Shown here: positions 31,100-39,170 of the stretch, piece after piece
Layout of the letters: the number at the start of each line of letters is the position of its first letter
How positions within the stretch are numbered: position 1 is the first letter of the stretch
From: Chromobacterium rhizoryzae
Lineage (GTDB): Bacteria > Pseudomonadota > Gammaproteobacteria > Burkholderiales > Chromobacteriaceae
Assembly: GCF_020544465.1 (NCBI RefSeq)
Contig: NZ_CP066126.1
Coordinates: forward strand, 5,022,001-5,086,000
Direction: 5' to 3'
Length of the DNA stretch: 64,000 bases
The notes under the pieces: generated by a model
Database searches by the model: none
Seen by the model: only the letters and a program-made list of their open reading frames with translations
What the model was told of the DNA's origin: nothing
Translations under genes and position numbers: made by a program

Positions 31100-33082
31100 A
31101 TGATCACCACCATCAAGGGCAAGATTCTGGCCAGTTCCGGCCTGCTGATCCTGATCGGTTTTTGCGTGCTGGCCGGCGTCAATATCTACGCCAGTTATCA
31201 GAGCGCAGAGAAGGCGGTGCTGGACAACGCCAAGCTGTTGGCCGAAAGCGAGGCCGGCCAGGTGCAACGCTTGCTGGGCAAGACTTACGATTCGGCCCAG
31301 GTGGTGGCCGAGTCCGCGGTGGCGGTCAAGCACAATCTGCCGCCCAACGCCCGCCAGCTGATATCCGACATCGTCAAAGGCCAGTTGCCCAATAATCCGG
31401 ACGCGGTCGGCTATTGGGCGATCTGGGAGCCCAACGCGCTGGACGGCCGCGACGCGGAGCTGGCCGGCAAGGAGCACAACGACAAGACCGGCCGCAGCGG
31501 CGTGTACTGGTATCGCAAGAGCGGCAAGATCGACGTGGTGTGGGGCGGCGAGGGCGTGGACGACAGCGCCTACTACACCGAGCCGCGCAAGACCGGCAAG
31601 CCGATGCTGACCGAGCCTTACGTCGATCCCGACATCAAGATCCTGATGGGCACCATTTCCTTTCCCCTGTCGAGCAACGGCAAGGTCTTGGGCGTGGCCG
31701 GCTGCGATATCGCGCTCGGTCATTTGCAGGAGCTGGCCGCCAAGGTCAAGCCTTACCAGAGCGGCTTCATGAGTTTGTATTCCAATAGCGGCGTGCAGCT
31801 GGCCGGCCGCGACCCGGCGCTCAACGGCAAGGCGGACGCCGGTCTGCCGGCGGCGGCCAAGACGGCGATCAAGGGCGGCCAGCCGGCGGAATACGACAGC
31901 GACGACGGCTTCCGCCACTTCATCATGCCCATCACCGTGGGCGAGGCCGGCATGCCGTGGGCGGTGCGCATTTCCATCCCTTTGAGCGAGGCGTTCGCGC
32001 CGGTGCGCGCGGCCAGCTGGCAGTCGGCCTTGATCAGCCTGGGCATTCTGGCGCTGATCCTGTTGCTGCTGGGCGCCACGCTCAGCCAGTTGCTGCGCCC
32101 GCTGGGCCGGCTGCAATCGGCGATGAGCGAGCTGGCCTCAGGCAGCGGCGATCTGACCCGGGCGCTGCCCATCGCCAGCCGCGACGAGATCGGCCTGGCC
32201 GCCGGCGCCTTCAATACCTTCACCGGCTCGCTGCGCACGATGATGCTGGACGTGCGCCGCCACGCCGGCGATGTGCTGGGTTCGGTGCGCCAGTTGTCCG
32301 GCGACGTGGATCAGATCCGCGGCAGCTCGGCGCGCCAGTCCGAGGCCGCCAACGCCACCGCCGCCAGCGTGGAGCAGTTGTCGGTCAGCGTCAGCCACAT
32401 CGCGGAATCGGCGCGAGTGGCGGAGCAGCGCGCGCGCGAGGCCGATACGCTGTCCAGCGAGGCTTCGGCCAATGTCGACGCCACCGTGCGCGAGATCGGC
32501 CGCATTTCGCAGACGGTGCGCGAGCTGGCCGAGGTGCTGAGCGGCATGCAGCAGCGCTCGGACCAGATCAGCGGCATCGTGTCGGTGATCCGCGACATCG
32601 CCGACCAGACCAATCTCTTGGCGCTGAACGCGGCGATCGAGGCGGCGCGCGCCGGCGAGATGGGCCGCGGCTTCGCGGTGGTGGCGGACGAAGTGCGCAA
32701 GCTGGCCGAGCGCACCGCTCAGGCCACGCTGGAAATCTCCGGCGTGATCCAGACCATGCAGCAGGACACCACCAAGGCCTCCGACAGCATGGACGGCGCG
32801 CTGCGCCAAGTGGACCAGGGGGTGAAGCTGGCCGAGGAATCGGCGCAATCGATCCAGCAGATCAGCGGCCACGCCCAGCAAGTGGTGGAATCCGTGGGCG
32901 ACATCGCCGCCTCCACCTCCGAACAGTCCAGCGCCAGCCAGGAAATCGCCCGCCACATCGAAAACATTCACGGCATGTTGCTGCAAACCGACGAATCCAT
33001 CAGCCAGGCGCAGCAGGCCACCACTTTGTTGGCGCGCCTGGGCGAGGAGCTGGATTCCCTGATTGGAAAATTCAAGCTGTAG
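31100..33082 (+). CDS. Methyl-accepting chemotaxis protein with Cache sensor
   Basis: 660 residues. An N-terminal membrane helix (about 8-30), a large periplasmic dCache-type sensor (about 35-290; VGYWAIWEPNALDGRD, VDPDIKILMGTISFPL, VLGVAGCDIALGHLQE), a second helix (ALISLGILALILLLLGATLS), a HAMP domain (PLGRLQSAMSELASGSGDLT) and a cytoplasmic coiled-coil domain. The signalling tip is ADQTNLLALNAAIEAARAGE followed by GRGFAVVADEVRKLAERT. It senses a small extracellular ligand, possibly an amino or organic acid, and controls CheA. ATG 31100 is chosen for the GGGGAC site upstream; no CheR-binding pentapeptide is seen at the C-terminus. Confidence 0.95.
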   Translation: MITTIKGKILASSGLLILIGFCVLAGVNIYASYQSAEKAVLDNAKLLAESEAGQVQRLLGKTYDSAQVVAESAVAVKHNLPPNARQLISDIVKGQLPNNPDAVGYWAIWEPNALDGRDAELAGKEHNDKTGRSGVYWYRKSGKIDVVWGGEGVDDSAYYTEPRKTGKPMLTEPYVDPDIKILMGTISFPLSSNGKVLGVAGCDIALGHLQELAAKVKPYQSGFMSLYSNSGVQLAGRDPALNGKADAGLPAAAKTAIKGGQPAEYDSDDGFRHFIMPITVGEAGMPWAVRISIPLSEAFAPVRAASWQSALISLGILALILLLLGATLSQLLRPLGRLQSAMSELASGSGDLTRALPIASRDEIGLAAGAFNTFTGSLRTMMLDVRRHAGDVLGSVRQLSGDVDQIRGSSARQSEAANATAASVEQLSVSVSHIAESARVAEQRAREADTLSSEASANVDATVREIGRISQTVRELAEVLSGMQQRSDQISGIVSVIRDIADQTNLLALNAAIEAARAGEMGRGFAVVADEVRKLAERTAQATLEISGVIQTMQQDTTKASDSMDGALRQVDQGVKLAEESAQSIQQISGHAQQVVESVGDIAASTSEQSSASQEIARHIENIHGMLLQTDESISQAQQATTLLARLGEELDSLIGKFKL

Positions 33083-33230
33083 CCGCGGCTTGGTCGGATT
33101 TTTTGATCGACTCTTGCGGTTTTTTGCGCTTTTTTCGCGCCGCCCCGGCCCGTATAGTCCGTTCATGGCCGGCCGCCCTCCGCGGCCGGCGTCATCAATC
33201 AAGGCCGGCGCGCCGGCAGGAGAACGCAAG

Positions 33231-33608
33231 ATGGACAAATGGATCACATTGCTTGCCCGCGTGCTGTTGGCTCAGGTCTTCATCCTGGCCGGGATAGGCA
33301 AACTCGGCGCCGGCTACGCCGCCACCCAGGGTTATATGGCCGCGATGGGCGTGCCCGGCTTCTTGCTGCCGCTGGTGATCGCTTTGGAAATCGGCGGCGG
33401 CCTGGCCTTGGCGCTGGGCGTGCGAGCGCGCTGGGTGGCCTTGCTGCTGGCCGGTTTCTCGGTCGCCTCGGCGCTGCTCTTCCACTGGGAACCGGGCAAT
33501 AGCCAGCAAATGATCCAGCTGACCAAGAACCTGGCCATGGCCGGCGGCCTGCTGATGGTGTTCGCCCACGGCGCGGGCAAGCTGTCCTGGGACGGCCGCA
33601 AGGACTGA
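33231..33608 (+). CDS. DoxX family membrane protein
   Basis: 125 residues with four membrane helices. The DoxX pattern is clear: LARVLLAQVFILAGIGKLG, the Gly-rich turn after it, GVPGFLLPLVIALEIGGGLA and ALLFHWEPGNSQQMIQLTKN followed by a last Gly-rich helix. DoxX/YphA proteins are inner-membrane proteins associated with redox or membrane stress, with no established general reaction. ATG 33231 has AGGAGAAC upstream; the frame is open further back but has no homologous sequence there. The stop lies at the edge of a mobile-repeat fragment. Confidence 0.9.
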   Translation: MDKWITLLARVLLAQVFILAGIGKLGAGYAATQGYMAAMGVPGFLLPLVIALEIGGGLALALGVRARWVALLLAGFSVASALLFHWEPGNSQQMIQLTKNLAMAGGLLMVFAHGAGKLSWDGRKD

Positions 33609-33670
33609 AAGCCGGCTCAAAATGCGCCGCGCGTCGGCGGGAGAGTGAGGCAGGAGCGTTGAACAGGCTC
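33608..33670. mobile_element. Remnant of the 140-bp mobile repeat
   Basis: The segment GAAAGCCGGCTCAAAATG and the terminal GTTGAACAGGCTC (ending 33670) match parts of the 140-bp element, but the centre is missing or replaced, leaving about 63 bases. Only one recognisable end is present and no flanking duplication can be seen. Confidence 0.5.
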
Positions 33671-33756
33671 TGCACCGGCCCGGGCCGCGACGGCCCGCCC
33701 TCCTCTTGCCCGCCGACTCGTGCCACAATGCCGCATTGCATTGAATCGAGCGCGCC

Positions 33757-34407
33757 ATGTCCCTGCATTTCCACGTGATTCCGGTCACGCCGTTTGCCCA
33801 GAACTGTTCCATCCTGTGGTGCGACGCCAGCGGCCGCGCCGCGGTGGTGGACGCCGGCGGCGATATCGAACGCATCGCCGACTGGACCGCCCGCCAGAAC
33901 CTGACGGTGGAAAAACTGCTGCTGACCCACGGCCATATCGACCACGCCGGCGGCGCCGCGCGCCTGGCCGAGCAACTGGGCGTCAAGATAGAAGGCCCGC
34001 AGCGCGCGGAAAGCTTCTGGCTGGACCAGTTGCCGCAGCAAGGCCATATGTTCGGCTTTCCGCGCAGCGAGGCGCTGACGCCGGACCGCTGGCTGGAGGA
34101 AGGCGACACTGTCAGCGTGGGCGAGGAAAGCCTGAACGTGATCCACTGCCCCGGCCACACCCCCGGCCATGTGGTGTTTCACAGCCCAAGCGCGCGGCTG
34201 CTGATCGCCGGCGACGTGCTGTTCCAGGGCTCGATCGGCCGCACCGACTTTCCAATGGGCAATCACCAGCAACTGATCGACGCCATCCAGCAAAAGCTGT
34301 TCCTGCTGCCGGACGACACCACGGTGGTGCCGGGCCACGGCCCTTTGACCACCTTGGGCGAGGAAAAGCGCAGCAACCCCTATGTGGCCAACCCTCGCTA
34401 CCGCTGA
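33757..34407 (+). CDS. Metallo-beta-lactamase fold hydrolase (glyoxalase II-like)
   Basis: 216 residues with all the metal-binding motifs of the family: THGHIDHAGG (HxHxDH), CPGHTPGHVVFHS, AGDVLFQGSIGRTD (bridging Asp) and VPGHGPLTTLGEEK. The size and the FQGSIGRTDFPMGN loop match the YcbL/GloB-II subfamily, which hydrolyses glutathione thioesters such as S-lactoylglutathione in the cytosol. It lies 6 bases before the ATL gene. Confidence 0.92.
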   Translation: MSLHFHVIPVTPFAQNCSILWCDASGRAAVVDAGGDIERIADWTARQNLTVEKLLLTHGHIDHAGGAARLAEQLGVKIEGPQRAESFWLDQLPQQGHMFGFPRSEALTPDRWLEEGDTVSVGEESLNVIHCPGHTPGHVVFHSPSARLLIAGDVLFQGSIGRTDFPMGNHQQLIDAIQQKLFLLPDDTTVVPGHGPLTTLGEEKRSNPYVANPRYR

Positions 34408-34413
34408 GCCGCG

Positions 34414-34746
34414 ATGCCTCCCGAATTTGAACGCAAGGTGATCGCGCTGCTGCTGGCGCTGCCGCCGGGCCGGGTCACCACTTACGGCGCCCTGGCGGAG
34501 CAGGCCGGCTATCCGCGCCATTCGCGCCACGTCGGCCGTTTGCTCAGCCATTTGCCGGAAGGCCTCAGCGTGCCCTGGTTTCGGGTGCTGGGCGCCGGAG
34601 GGCGCATCTCGCGGCCGGGCAGCGAGCAGGCCGACTGGCAGCGCTTGCTGCTGGAAGAAGACGGGGTGGAATTGAGCGCGGCCGGCAAGGTGGATTTAAG
34701 GCGTTACGGCTGGCCGGATGCGCATTTTTGTAGCAAAAAACTGTAG
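34414..34746 (+). CDS. Alkyltransferase-like DNA repair protein (ATL)
   Basis: 110 residues forming only the C-terminal DNA-binding domain of O6-alkylguanine alkyltransferases: FERKVIALLLALPPGRVTTY, GALAEQAGYPRHSRHVGRLL, LSVPWFRVLGAGGRIS. In the active-site position the PCHR motif of true alkyltransferases is replaced by PWFR, so it cannot accept an alkyl group. ATL proteins instead bind O6-alkylguanine tightly and pass the lesion to nucleotide-excision repair. The arrangement with the MBL gene suggests cotranscription. Confidence 0.9.
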   Translation: MPPEFERKVIALLLALPPGRVTTYGALAEQAGYPRHSRHVGRLLSHLPEGLSVPWFRVLGAGGRISRPGSEQADWQRLLLEEDGVELSAAGKVDLRRYGWPDAHFCSKKL

Positions 34747-34818
34747 TTCCACAACATTTAATGTTTCATGCCAAATATCTATAGCTCAAAATACATCGCA
34801 TTTACATAAAATGACAAA

Positions 34819-34835
34819 AATGCGACAGGCGCATT
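34819..34835. promoter_or_regulatory. Small palindrome upstream of the Tsx-like gene
   Basis: AATGCG and CGCATT are separated by 5 bases in an AT-rich 190-base intergenic region that must contain the promoter of the downstream porin. It could be an operator half-site pair or a small hairpin. No confident -35/-10 pair was placed. Confidence 0.35.
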
Positions 34836-34937
34836 GTAAATACTTTGCAAACGAATATTTCTGAGCTAGTCTGCGCCCGCGCCGACAGGTCTGTCCGCGC
34901 GCACTACACGCTACACGCACAATATTCTGGTGAAACA

Positions 34938-35720
34938 ATGAAAACTCGCAATCTGCTGCTGGCCCTGGCTCTGGTGGGCGGCTGTACCCTGGCGCAAGCC
35001 GGTGATTACTCCTTCGGCAATGTCAGCTTCAACCAGCTGAACTGGTCGCCGAGCACCTTGGATCGCACGCAAGCCGGCCCGTTCGGCGCCAAGCGCAACT
35101 TCCAATACCTGGAAGCCGAAGGCGGCATCGGCCGTTCCTGGGGCGATGTTTACGGCTTCTTCGATCTGGAGAACTGGAACCGCAACGACAAGGAAATGCC
35201 GGCAGGCGATCGTCGCTACACCACCAAGGTAGTTGCGCGTTTCAACCTGGCTGAAGTCGGCGGCGTGCCGGTCAAGCTGTACACCCACGTATACGATACC
35301 CGCGGCCACAATTTCTTTGACCAGAACCGCGTAGTGGGCCTGGGCACCGACCTGAGCTTCGGCAAAGTCTGGTTCAAGCCTTTCCTCGGCTTCCACCAGG
35401 AACTGAAATATGGCGTTGGCGCCAATATGAACGGCTATATGGCCGGTTATGTCGCCGGTTTCGACTTCACCGCCTTCGGCCAGCCGTTCTCGGTGACCCA
35501 GTGGCACGAAACCGAATTCGACCGCGCCAAGGAATACACCACCCTGGCCACCCCGAACGGCGTAAGCGAACGCCGCACCGGCCAGAACGGCGCCATCGGC
35601 CTGTGGTGGACCCCGGTCAAATCCATGACCGCCGGTCTGCAGTACCGCTACGCCGTCAACAAGCTGGGCGTGGCCGGCAACGAAAACGCCGTCATCTACT
35701 CGCTGAAATACAACTTCTAA
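34938..35720 (+). CDS. Nucleoside-specific channel-forming protein, Tsx/OmpK family
   Basis: 260 residues with a Sec signal peptide (MKTRNLLLALALVGGCTLAQ, cleavage near AQA-GDYSF) and twelve predicted amphipathic strands ending in Phe (SLKYNF), the outer-membrane targeting signal. The Tsx/OmpK pattern includes FGNVSFNQLNWSPSTLDRTQ, YGFFDLENWNRND and GFDFTAFGQPFSVTQWHETE. It forms a narrow 12-stranded outer-membrane channel, in Tsx for nucleosides. The Cys in the signal is not in a proper lipobox. It is monocistronic with its own terminator. Confidence 0.88.
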   Translation: MKTRNLLLALALVGGCTLAQAGDYSFGNVSFNQLNWSPSTLDRTQAGPFGAKRNFQYLEAEGGIGRSWGDVYGFFDLENWNRNDKEMPAGDRRYTTKVVARFNLAEVGGVPVKLYTHVYDTRGHNFFDQNRVVGLGTDLSFGKVWFKPFLGFHQELKYGVGANMNGYMAGYVAGFDFTAFGQPFSVTQWHETEFDRAKEYTTLATPNGVSERRTGQNGAIGLWWTPVKSMTAGLQYRYAVNKLGVAGNENAVIYSLKYNF

Positions 35721-35741
35721 GCCCTATCGGCCTGGAAATGA

Positions 35742-35767
35742 AAGCCACCCTTCGCGGTGGCTTTTTT
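35742..35767 (+). terminator. Rho-independent terminator after the Tsx-like gene
   Basis: AAGCCACC and GGTGGCTT form a stem around CTTCGC, followed by a T-run, 21 bases after the stop codon. Confidence 0.88.
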
Positions 35768-35808
35768 ATATTGGCCTTCTCCCGCGGCAAGCTTGGCCTC
35801 AAGGCCGA

Positions 35809-35837
35809 TTGACACCTTACTTACTAGTAAGTATCTT
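35809..35837 (+). promoter_or_regulatory. Candidate fadH promoter with an embedded palindromic operator
   Basis: A perfect -35 hexamer TTGACA (35809-35814) is followed at 17 bases by TATCTT (35832-35837) as -10. The spacer contains the perfect 16-bp palindrome TACTTACTAGTAAGTA (35818-35833), which overlaps the -10. A protein bound there would block RNA polymerase. The symmetric shape is typical of TetR-family operators; no regulator gene for it lies in this window. Confidence 0.7.
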
Positions 35838-35949
35838 CAACGCCAACACCGGCAAGCCCAAGCAATCAAACACTTGCCCGCCGCGCTGGCGCCGGACGGC
35901 GGCCGCGGCCACAATGATCTGCGCGAGAAATCTACACGAGGACGAAAAC

Positions 35950-37971
35950 ATGACGGCATACCCGCACCTGTTGGCCCCGCTGGACCTGGGCTTCACCACG
36001 CTGAAAAACCGCGTGCTGATGGGCTCGATGCACACCGGCCTGGAAGAAGCCCCGCAAGGCTTTGAGAAAATGGCGGCCTTTTACGCCGAGCGCGCCCGCG
36101 GCGGCGTGGGCCTGATCGTCACCGGCGGCGTCGGCCCCAATCCGGAGGGCTGTGTCGCCGAAGGCGCGTCCATGCTGGCCGACGAGGCCGAAGTGCCGCA
36201 CCACAAGCTGGTCACCGACGCGGTGCACGCCGCCGGCGGCAAGATCGCGCTGCAAATCCTGCACTCCGGCCGCTACAGCTTCCAGGAAAAATGCGTGTCC
36301 GCCTCGCCGCTGATCGCGCCGATCAACTTCTACAAGCCGCGCGAGCTGTCCGACGCCGACGTCTGGCAAACCATCGCCGACTTCGCCCGCTGCGCGCGGC
36401 TGGCGCAGCAGGCCGGCTACGACGGCGTGGAGGTGATGGGCTCGGAAGGCTATCTGATCAACCAGTTCATCGCCCGCGCCACCAATAAGCGCAGCGACGA
36501 CTGGGGCGGAAGCTTTGAAAACCGCATCCGCTTCGCCATTGAAACCGTGAAAGCGGTGCGCGCCGCGGTGGGCAGCGATTTCATCATCATCTACCGGCTG
36601 TCCATGCTGGACCTGGTGCAGGACGGCAGTTCCTGGAACGAGGTGGCGCATCTGGCCGGAGAGATCGAGAAGGCCGGCGCCACGCTGATCAATACCGGCA
36701 TAGGCTGGCACGAGGCGCGGGTGCCCACCATCGCCACCATGGTGCCGCGCGGCGGCTTCGCCTGGGTCACCAAGAAGCTGATGGGCAAGGTGAAGATTCC
36801 GCTGATCACCACCAACCGCATCAATACCCCGGAAGTGGCCGAAGAGATCCTGGCCGGCGGCTGCGCCGACATGGTGTCGATGGCGCGCCCCTTCCTGGCC
36901 GATCCGGACTTCGTCAACAAGGCCGCCGCCGGCCGCGGCGACGAGATCAACACCTGTATCGGCTGCAACCAGGCCTGTCTGGACCACATCTTCCAGGGCA
37001 AGCTGACCAGCTGCCTGGTCAATCCGCGCGCCTGCCGCGAGACCGAACTGAACTACGAAAAAACCGCCCAGGCCAAGAAGCTGGCCGTGGTCGGCGCCGG
37101 CCCAGCCGGCCTGGCCTTCGCCACGGTGGCGGCGGAGCGCGGCCATCAAGTGACCTTGTTCGACGCCGCGGCGGAAATCGGCGGCCAGTTCAACGTGGCC
37201 AAGCGCATTCCCGGCAAGGAGGAGTTCTACGAAACCCTGCGCTACTTCAAGCGCAAGCTGGAACAAACCGGGGTGGAGCAGCGGCTGAACACTCGAGTGG
37301 CCGCGGCGGACCTGGCCGGCTTCGACGAAGTGGTGCTGGCCACCGGCATCGCGCCGCGCACGCCGGAGATTCCCGGCGTGGACCATCCCAAGGTGCTCAA
37401 CTACCTGGACGTGCTCAAGTACGGCAAGGCGGTGGGCAAGCGCGTCGCCATCATCGGCGCCGGCGGCATCGGCTTCGACACCGCGGAATTCCTGACCCAC
37501 GAAGGCAAGTCCAGCTCGCTGGACACCGCCGCCTTCATGCGCGAATGGGGCGTGGACATGGCGGTGGAGCATCCGGGTGGCCTCAGTCCGCAAGGCCCGC
37601 AACCGCACCCCAGCCCGCGCGAGGTCTACCTCTTGCAGCGCAAAACCAGCAAGGTGGGCGAAAGCCTGGGCAAGACCACGGGCTGGATTCACCGCGCCAG
37701 CCTGCAGATGAAGCGGGTGCGCATGCTGTCCGGCGTCAGCTACGACAAGATCGACGACGCCGGCCTGCACATCACGGTCAAAGGCGAGGCTCAGCTGCTG
37801 CCGGTGGACAATGTGATCATCTGCGCCGGCCAGGATCCGCTGCGCGAGCTGCAGGCGCCCCTGCAGGCCGCCGGCAAGAGCGTGCATTTGATCGGCGGCG
37901 CCGACGTGGCGGCCGAACTGGACGCCAAACGGGCGATCGATCAAGGCTCGCGCCTGGCCGCCCGCATCTGA
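35950..37971 (+). CDS. fadH: 2,4-dienoyl-CoA reductase (NADPH)
   Basis: 673 residues (E. coli FadH is 672). The N-terminal half is an FMN TIM barrel of the Old Yellow Enzyme family (LDLGFTTLKNRVLMGSMHTG, GYDGVEVMGSEGYLINQFI). A 4Fe-4S cluster is bound by CIGCNQACLDHIF and the Cys of SCLVNPRAC. The C-terminal half binds FAD and NADPH (KLAVVGAGPAGLAFATVAAE and VAIIGAGGIGFDTAEFL). It reduces the 4-trans double bond in beta-oxidation of polyunsaturated fatty acids. ATG 35950 follows a GAGGA site. No other fad gene is adjacent. Confidence 0.95.
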   Translation: MTAYPHLLAPLDLGFTTLKNRVLMGSMHTGLEEAPQGFEKMAAFYAERARGGVGLIVTGGVGPNPEGCVAEGASMLADEAEVPHHKLVTDAVHAAGGKIALQILHSGRYSFQEKCVSASPLIAPINFYKPRELSDADVWQTIADFARCARLAQQAGYDGVEVMGSEGYLINQFIARATNKRSDDWGGSFENRIRFAIETVKAVRAAVGSDFIIIYRLSMLDLVQDGSSWNEVAHLAGEIEKAGATLINTGIGWHEARVPTIATMVPRGGFAWVTKKLMGKVKIPLITTNRINTPEVAEEILAGGCADMVSMARPFLADPDFVNKAAAGRGDEINTCIGCNQACLDHIFQGKLTSCLVNPRACRETELNYEKTAQAKKLAVVGAGPAGLAFATVAAERGHQVTLFDAAAEIGGQFNVAKRIPGKEEFYETLRYFKRKLEQTGVEQRLNTRVAAADLAGFDEVVLATGIAPRTPEIPGVDHPKVLNYLDVLKYGKAVGKRVAIIGAGGIGFDTAEFLTHEGKSSSLDTAAFMREWGVDMAVEHPGGLSPQGPQPHPSPREVYLLQRKTSKVGESLGKTTGWIHRASLQMKRVRMLSGVSYDKIDDAGLHITVKGEAQLLPVDNVIICAGQDPLRELQAPLQAAGKSVHLIGGADVAAELDAKRAIDQGSRLAARI

Positions 37972-38044
37972 TTTCCGCCCGCCCTCTCGCCGGCCGGCCA
38001 TGCCGTAAAGACATGGCCGCCGGACTGCCGTAAGCAGGCTCTCA

Positions 38045-38184
38045 GAACGTGTTTACGATCTCGCGAGCTAAGGCGGAACAAGGCGAAAACGGTTGAGAAA
38101 GCGGAGTGTACAGACGGTACATGAGCATTTCGAAACCATTTTCAACGCCGTATCGCCGACGCGCAGCAGATCGTAAACAGGCTC
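38045..38184. mobile_element. 140-bp MITE-like element, intact copy C
   Basis: Exactly 140 bases, same orientation as copy A. The ends are GAACGTGTTTACGATCT (38045-38061) and its near-complement AGATCGTAAACAGGCTC ending at 38184, flanked by TCA (38042-38044 and 38185-38187). It matches copy A through most of its length, with point differences, and has no coding capacity. It lies between fadH and the GntR regulator gene. Confidence 0.87.
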
Positions 38185-38185
38185 T

Positions 38186-38208
38186 CAGGCCCGGCTCCGC
38201 CGGGCCTG
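38186..38208. terminator. Hairpin beside mobile repeat C
   Basis: A perfect 10-bp stem CAGGCCCGGC / GCCGGGCCTG with a TCC loop, beginning inside the flanking duplication of the repeat. No T-run follows, so it is a strong hairpin but an uncertain terminator. It could serve fadH, whose stop is 214 bases upstream. Confidence 0.45.
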
Positions 38209-38343
38209 TACGCTGCCCCCGCCATCCCCGCCCGCGCTTTTCCGCGCAAAACACCGTCCTTTAGTACAGATCGGCCCTGATAAAACGTTTTAGCTCTTGT
38301 TTGGCGTTCATTAATTTGTCATCGTTGCGGCCATCGAATTAAT

Positions 38344-38355
38344 TCATATATATGA
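38344..38355. promoter_or_regulatory. Candidate GntR operator
   Basis: TCATATATATGA is a perfect 12-bp palindrome ending 4 bases before the regulator's start codon, followed by a related ATATGACC. GntR/HutC-type regulators often bind short AT-rich palindromes over their own promoter, so autoregulation is plausible. Confidence 0.45.
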
Positions 38356-38359
38356 CCAT

Positions 38360-39094
38360 ATGACCGACATGCGTCAGGCGGACCTCCGCCTGCCTCTGTA
38401 CCAGCAAGTGCGCGACGCTTTGGCGCGCGACATCGCCAACCGGGTATGGAAACCCGGCGAAGCGATTCCCACCGAGGCGGAGCTGGTGGGACGCTTCCAC
38501 ACCTCCATCGGCACCATCCGCAAGGCGGTGGATCAATTGGTGGCCGACGAGATGGTGGAACGCCGCCAAGGCAAGGGCACTTTCATCAAACCGGCCAACT
38601 TCCAATCCTCGCTGCTGCGCTTTTTCCGCTTTCACGACGCGGCGGGCAATTACCGCATCCCGGAAGCGAAAATCCTTCACCGCGAGCAATTGACTCCGCC
38701 GCCGGCCATCGCCGACAGCCTGCAGCTATCGCCGGGCGCACAGGCCATCCACCTGACCCGCTTGCGCTATCTGGACCGCGAGCCCTTGCTGGCCGAGTCC
38801 ATCTGGCTGCCGGCGACGCGTTTCCAGGCGCTGCTGGCCATCCCGCTACCCAGTTTCGGCGACCTGCTCTATCCGCTGTACGAGGACTGCTGTCATCAGG
38901 TGGTGGCCTCCGCGCGTGAAATCCTGACCGCGGAAGCCATCGCCTCGCCGCACGCGGAACTGCTGCAACTCGCGCCCGGCACCCCGGCCATCGTGCTGGA
39001 GCGGCTGGCCAAGGCCTATGACGGCAGCCCGCTGGAATGGCGCAGCGTGCGCGGCCGCGCCGATAAATTCCGCTATCAGGCGGACATCCGCTGA
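38360..39094 (+). CDS. GntR family transcriptional regulator with UTRA domain
   Basis: 244 residues. The N-terminal winged helix is of the HutC type: LPLYQQVRDALARDIANRVW, GEAIPTEAELVGRFHTSIGT, IRKAVDQLVADEMVERRQGK. The C-terminal UTRA ligand domain (about 85-240) contains QAIHLTRLRYLDREPLLAES and GTPAIVLERLAKAYDGSPLE. It probably senses a metabolite handled by the downstream carrier and amidohydrolase and represses the operon. The gene is 76 bases before the MFS gene on the same strand. Confidence 0.9.
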   Translation: MTDMRQADLRLPLYQQVRDALARDIANRVWKPGEAIPTEAELVGRFHTSIGTIRKAVDQLVADEMVERRQGKGTFIKPANFQSSLLRFFRFHDAAGNYRIPEAKILHREQLTPPPAIADSLQLSPGAQAIHLTRLRYLDREPLLAESIWLPATRFQALLAIPLPSFGDLLYPLYEDCCHQVVASAREILTAEAIASPHAELLQLAPGTPAIVLERLAKAYDGSPLEWRSVRGRADKFRYQADIR

Positions 39095-39170
39095 TTCCGC
39101 GCCGCCCGCGCCGTGGCAGCGGCGCGCGGCGACGCATCGACAACAAGCAAGAACCATAAAGGGCAGCATC

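Noticed and set aside
35932..38001. A 689-codon open frame antisense to fadH
   Set aside because: It mirrors fadH, is dominated by His, Ala, Gly, Gln and Arg, and shows no domain motif; fadH itself has all cofactor motifs.
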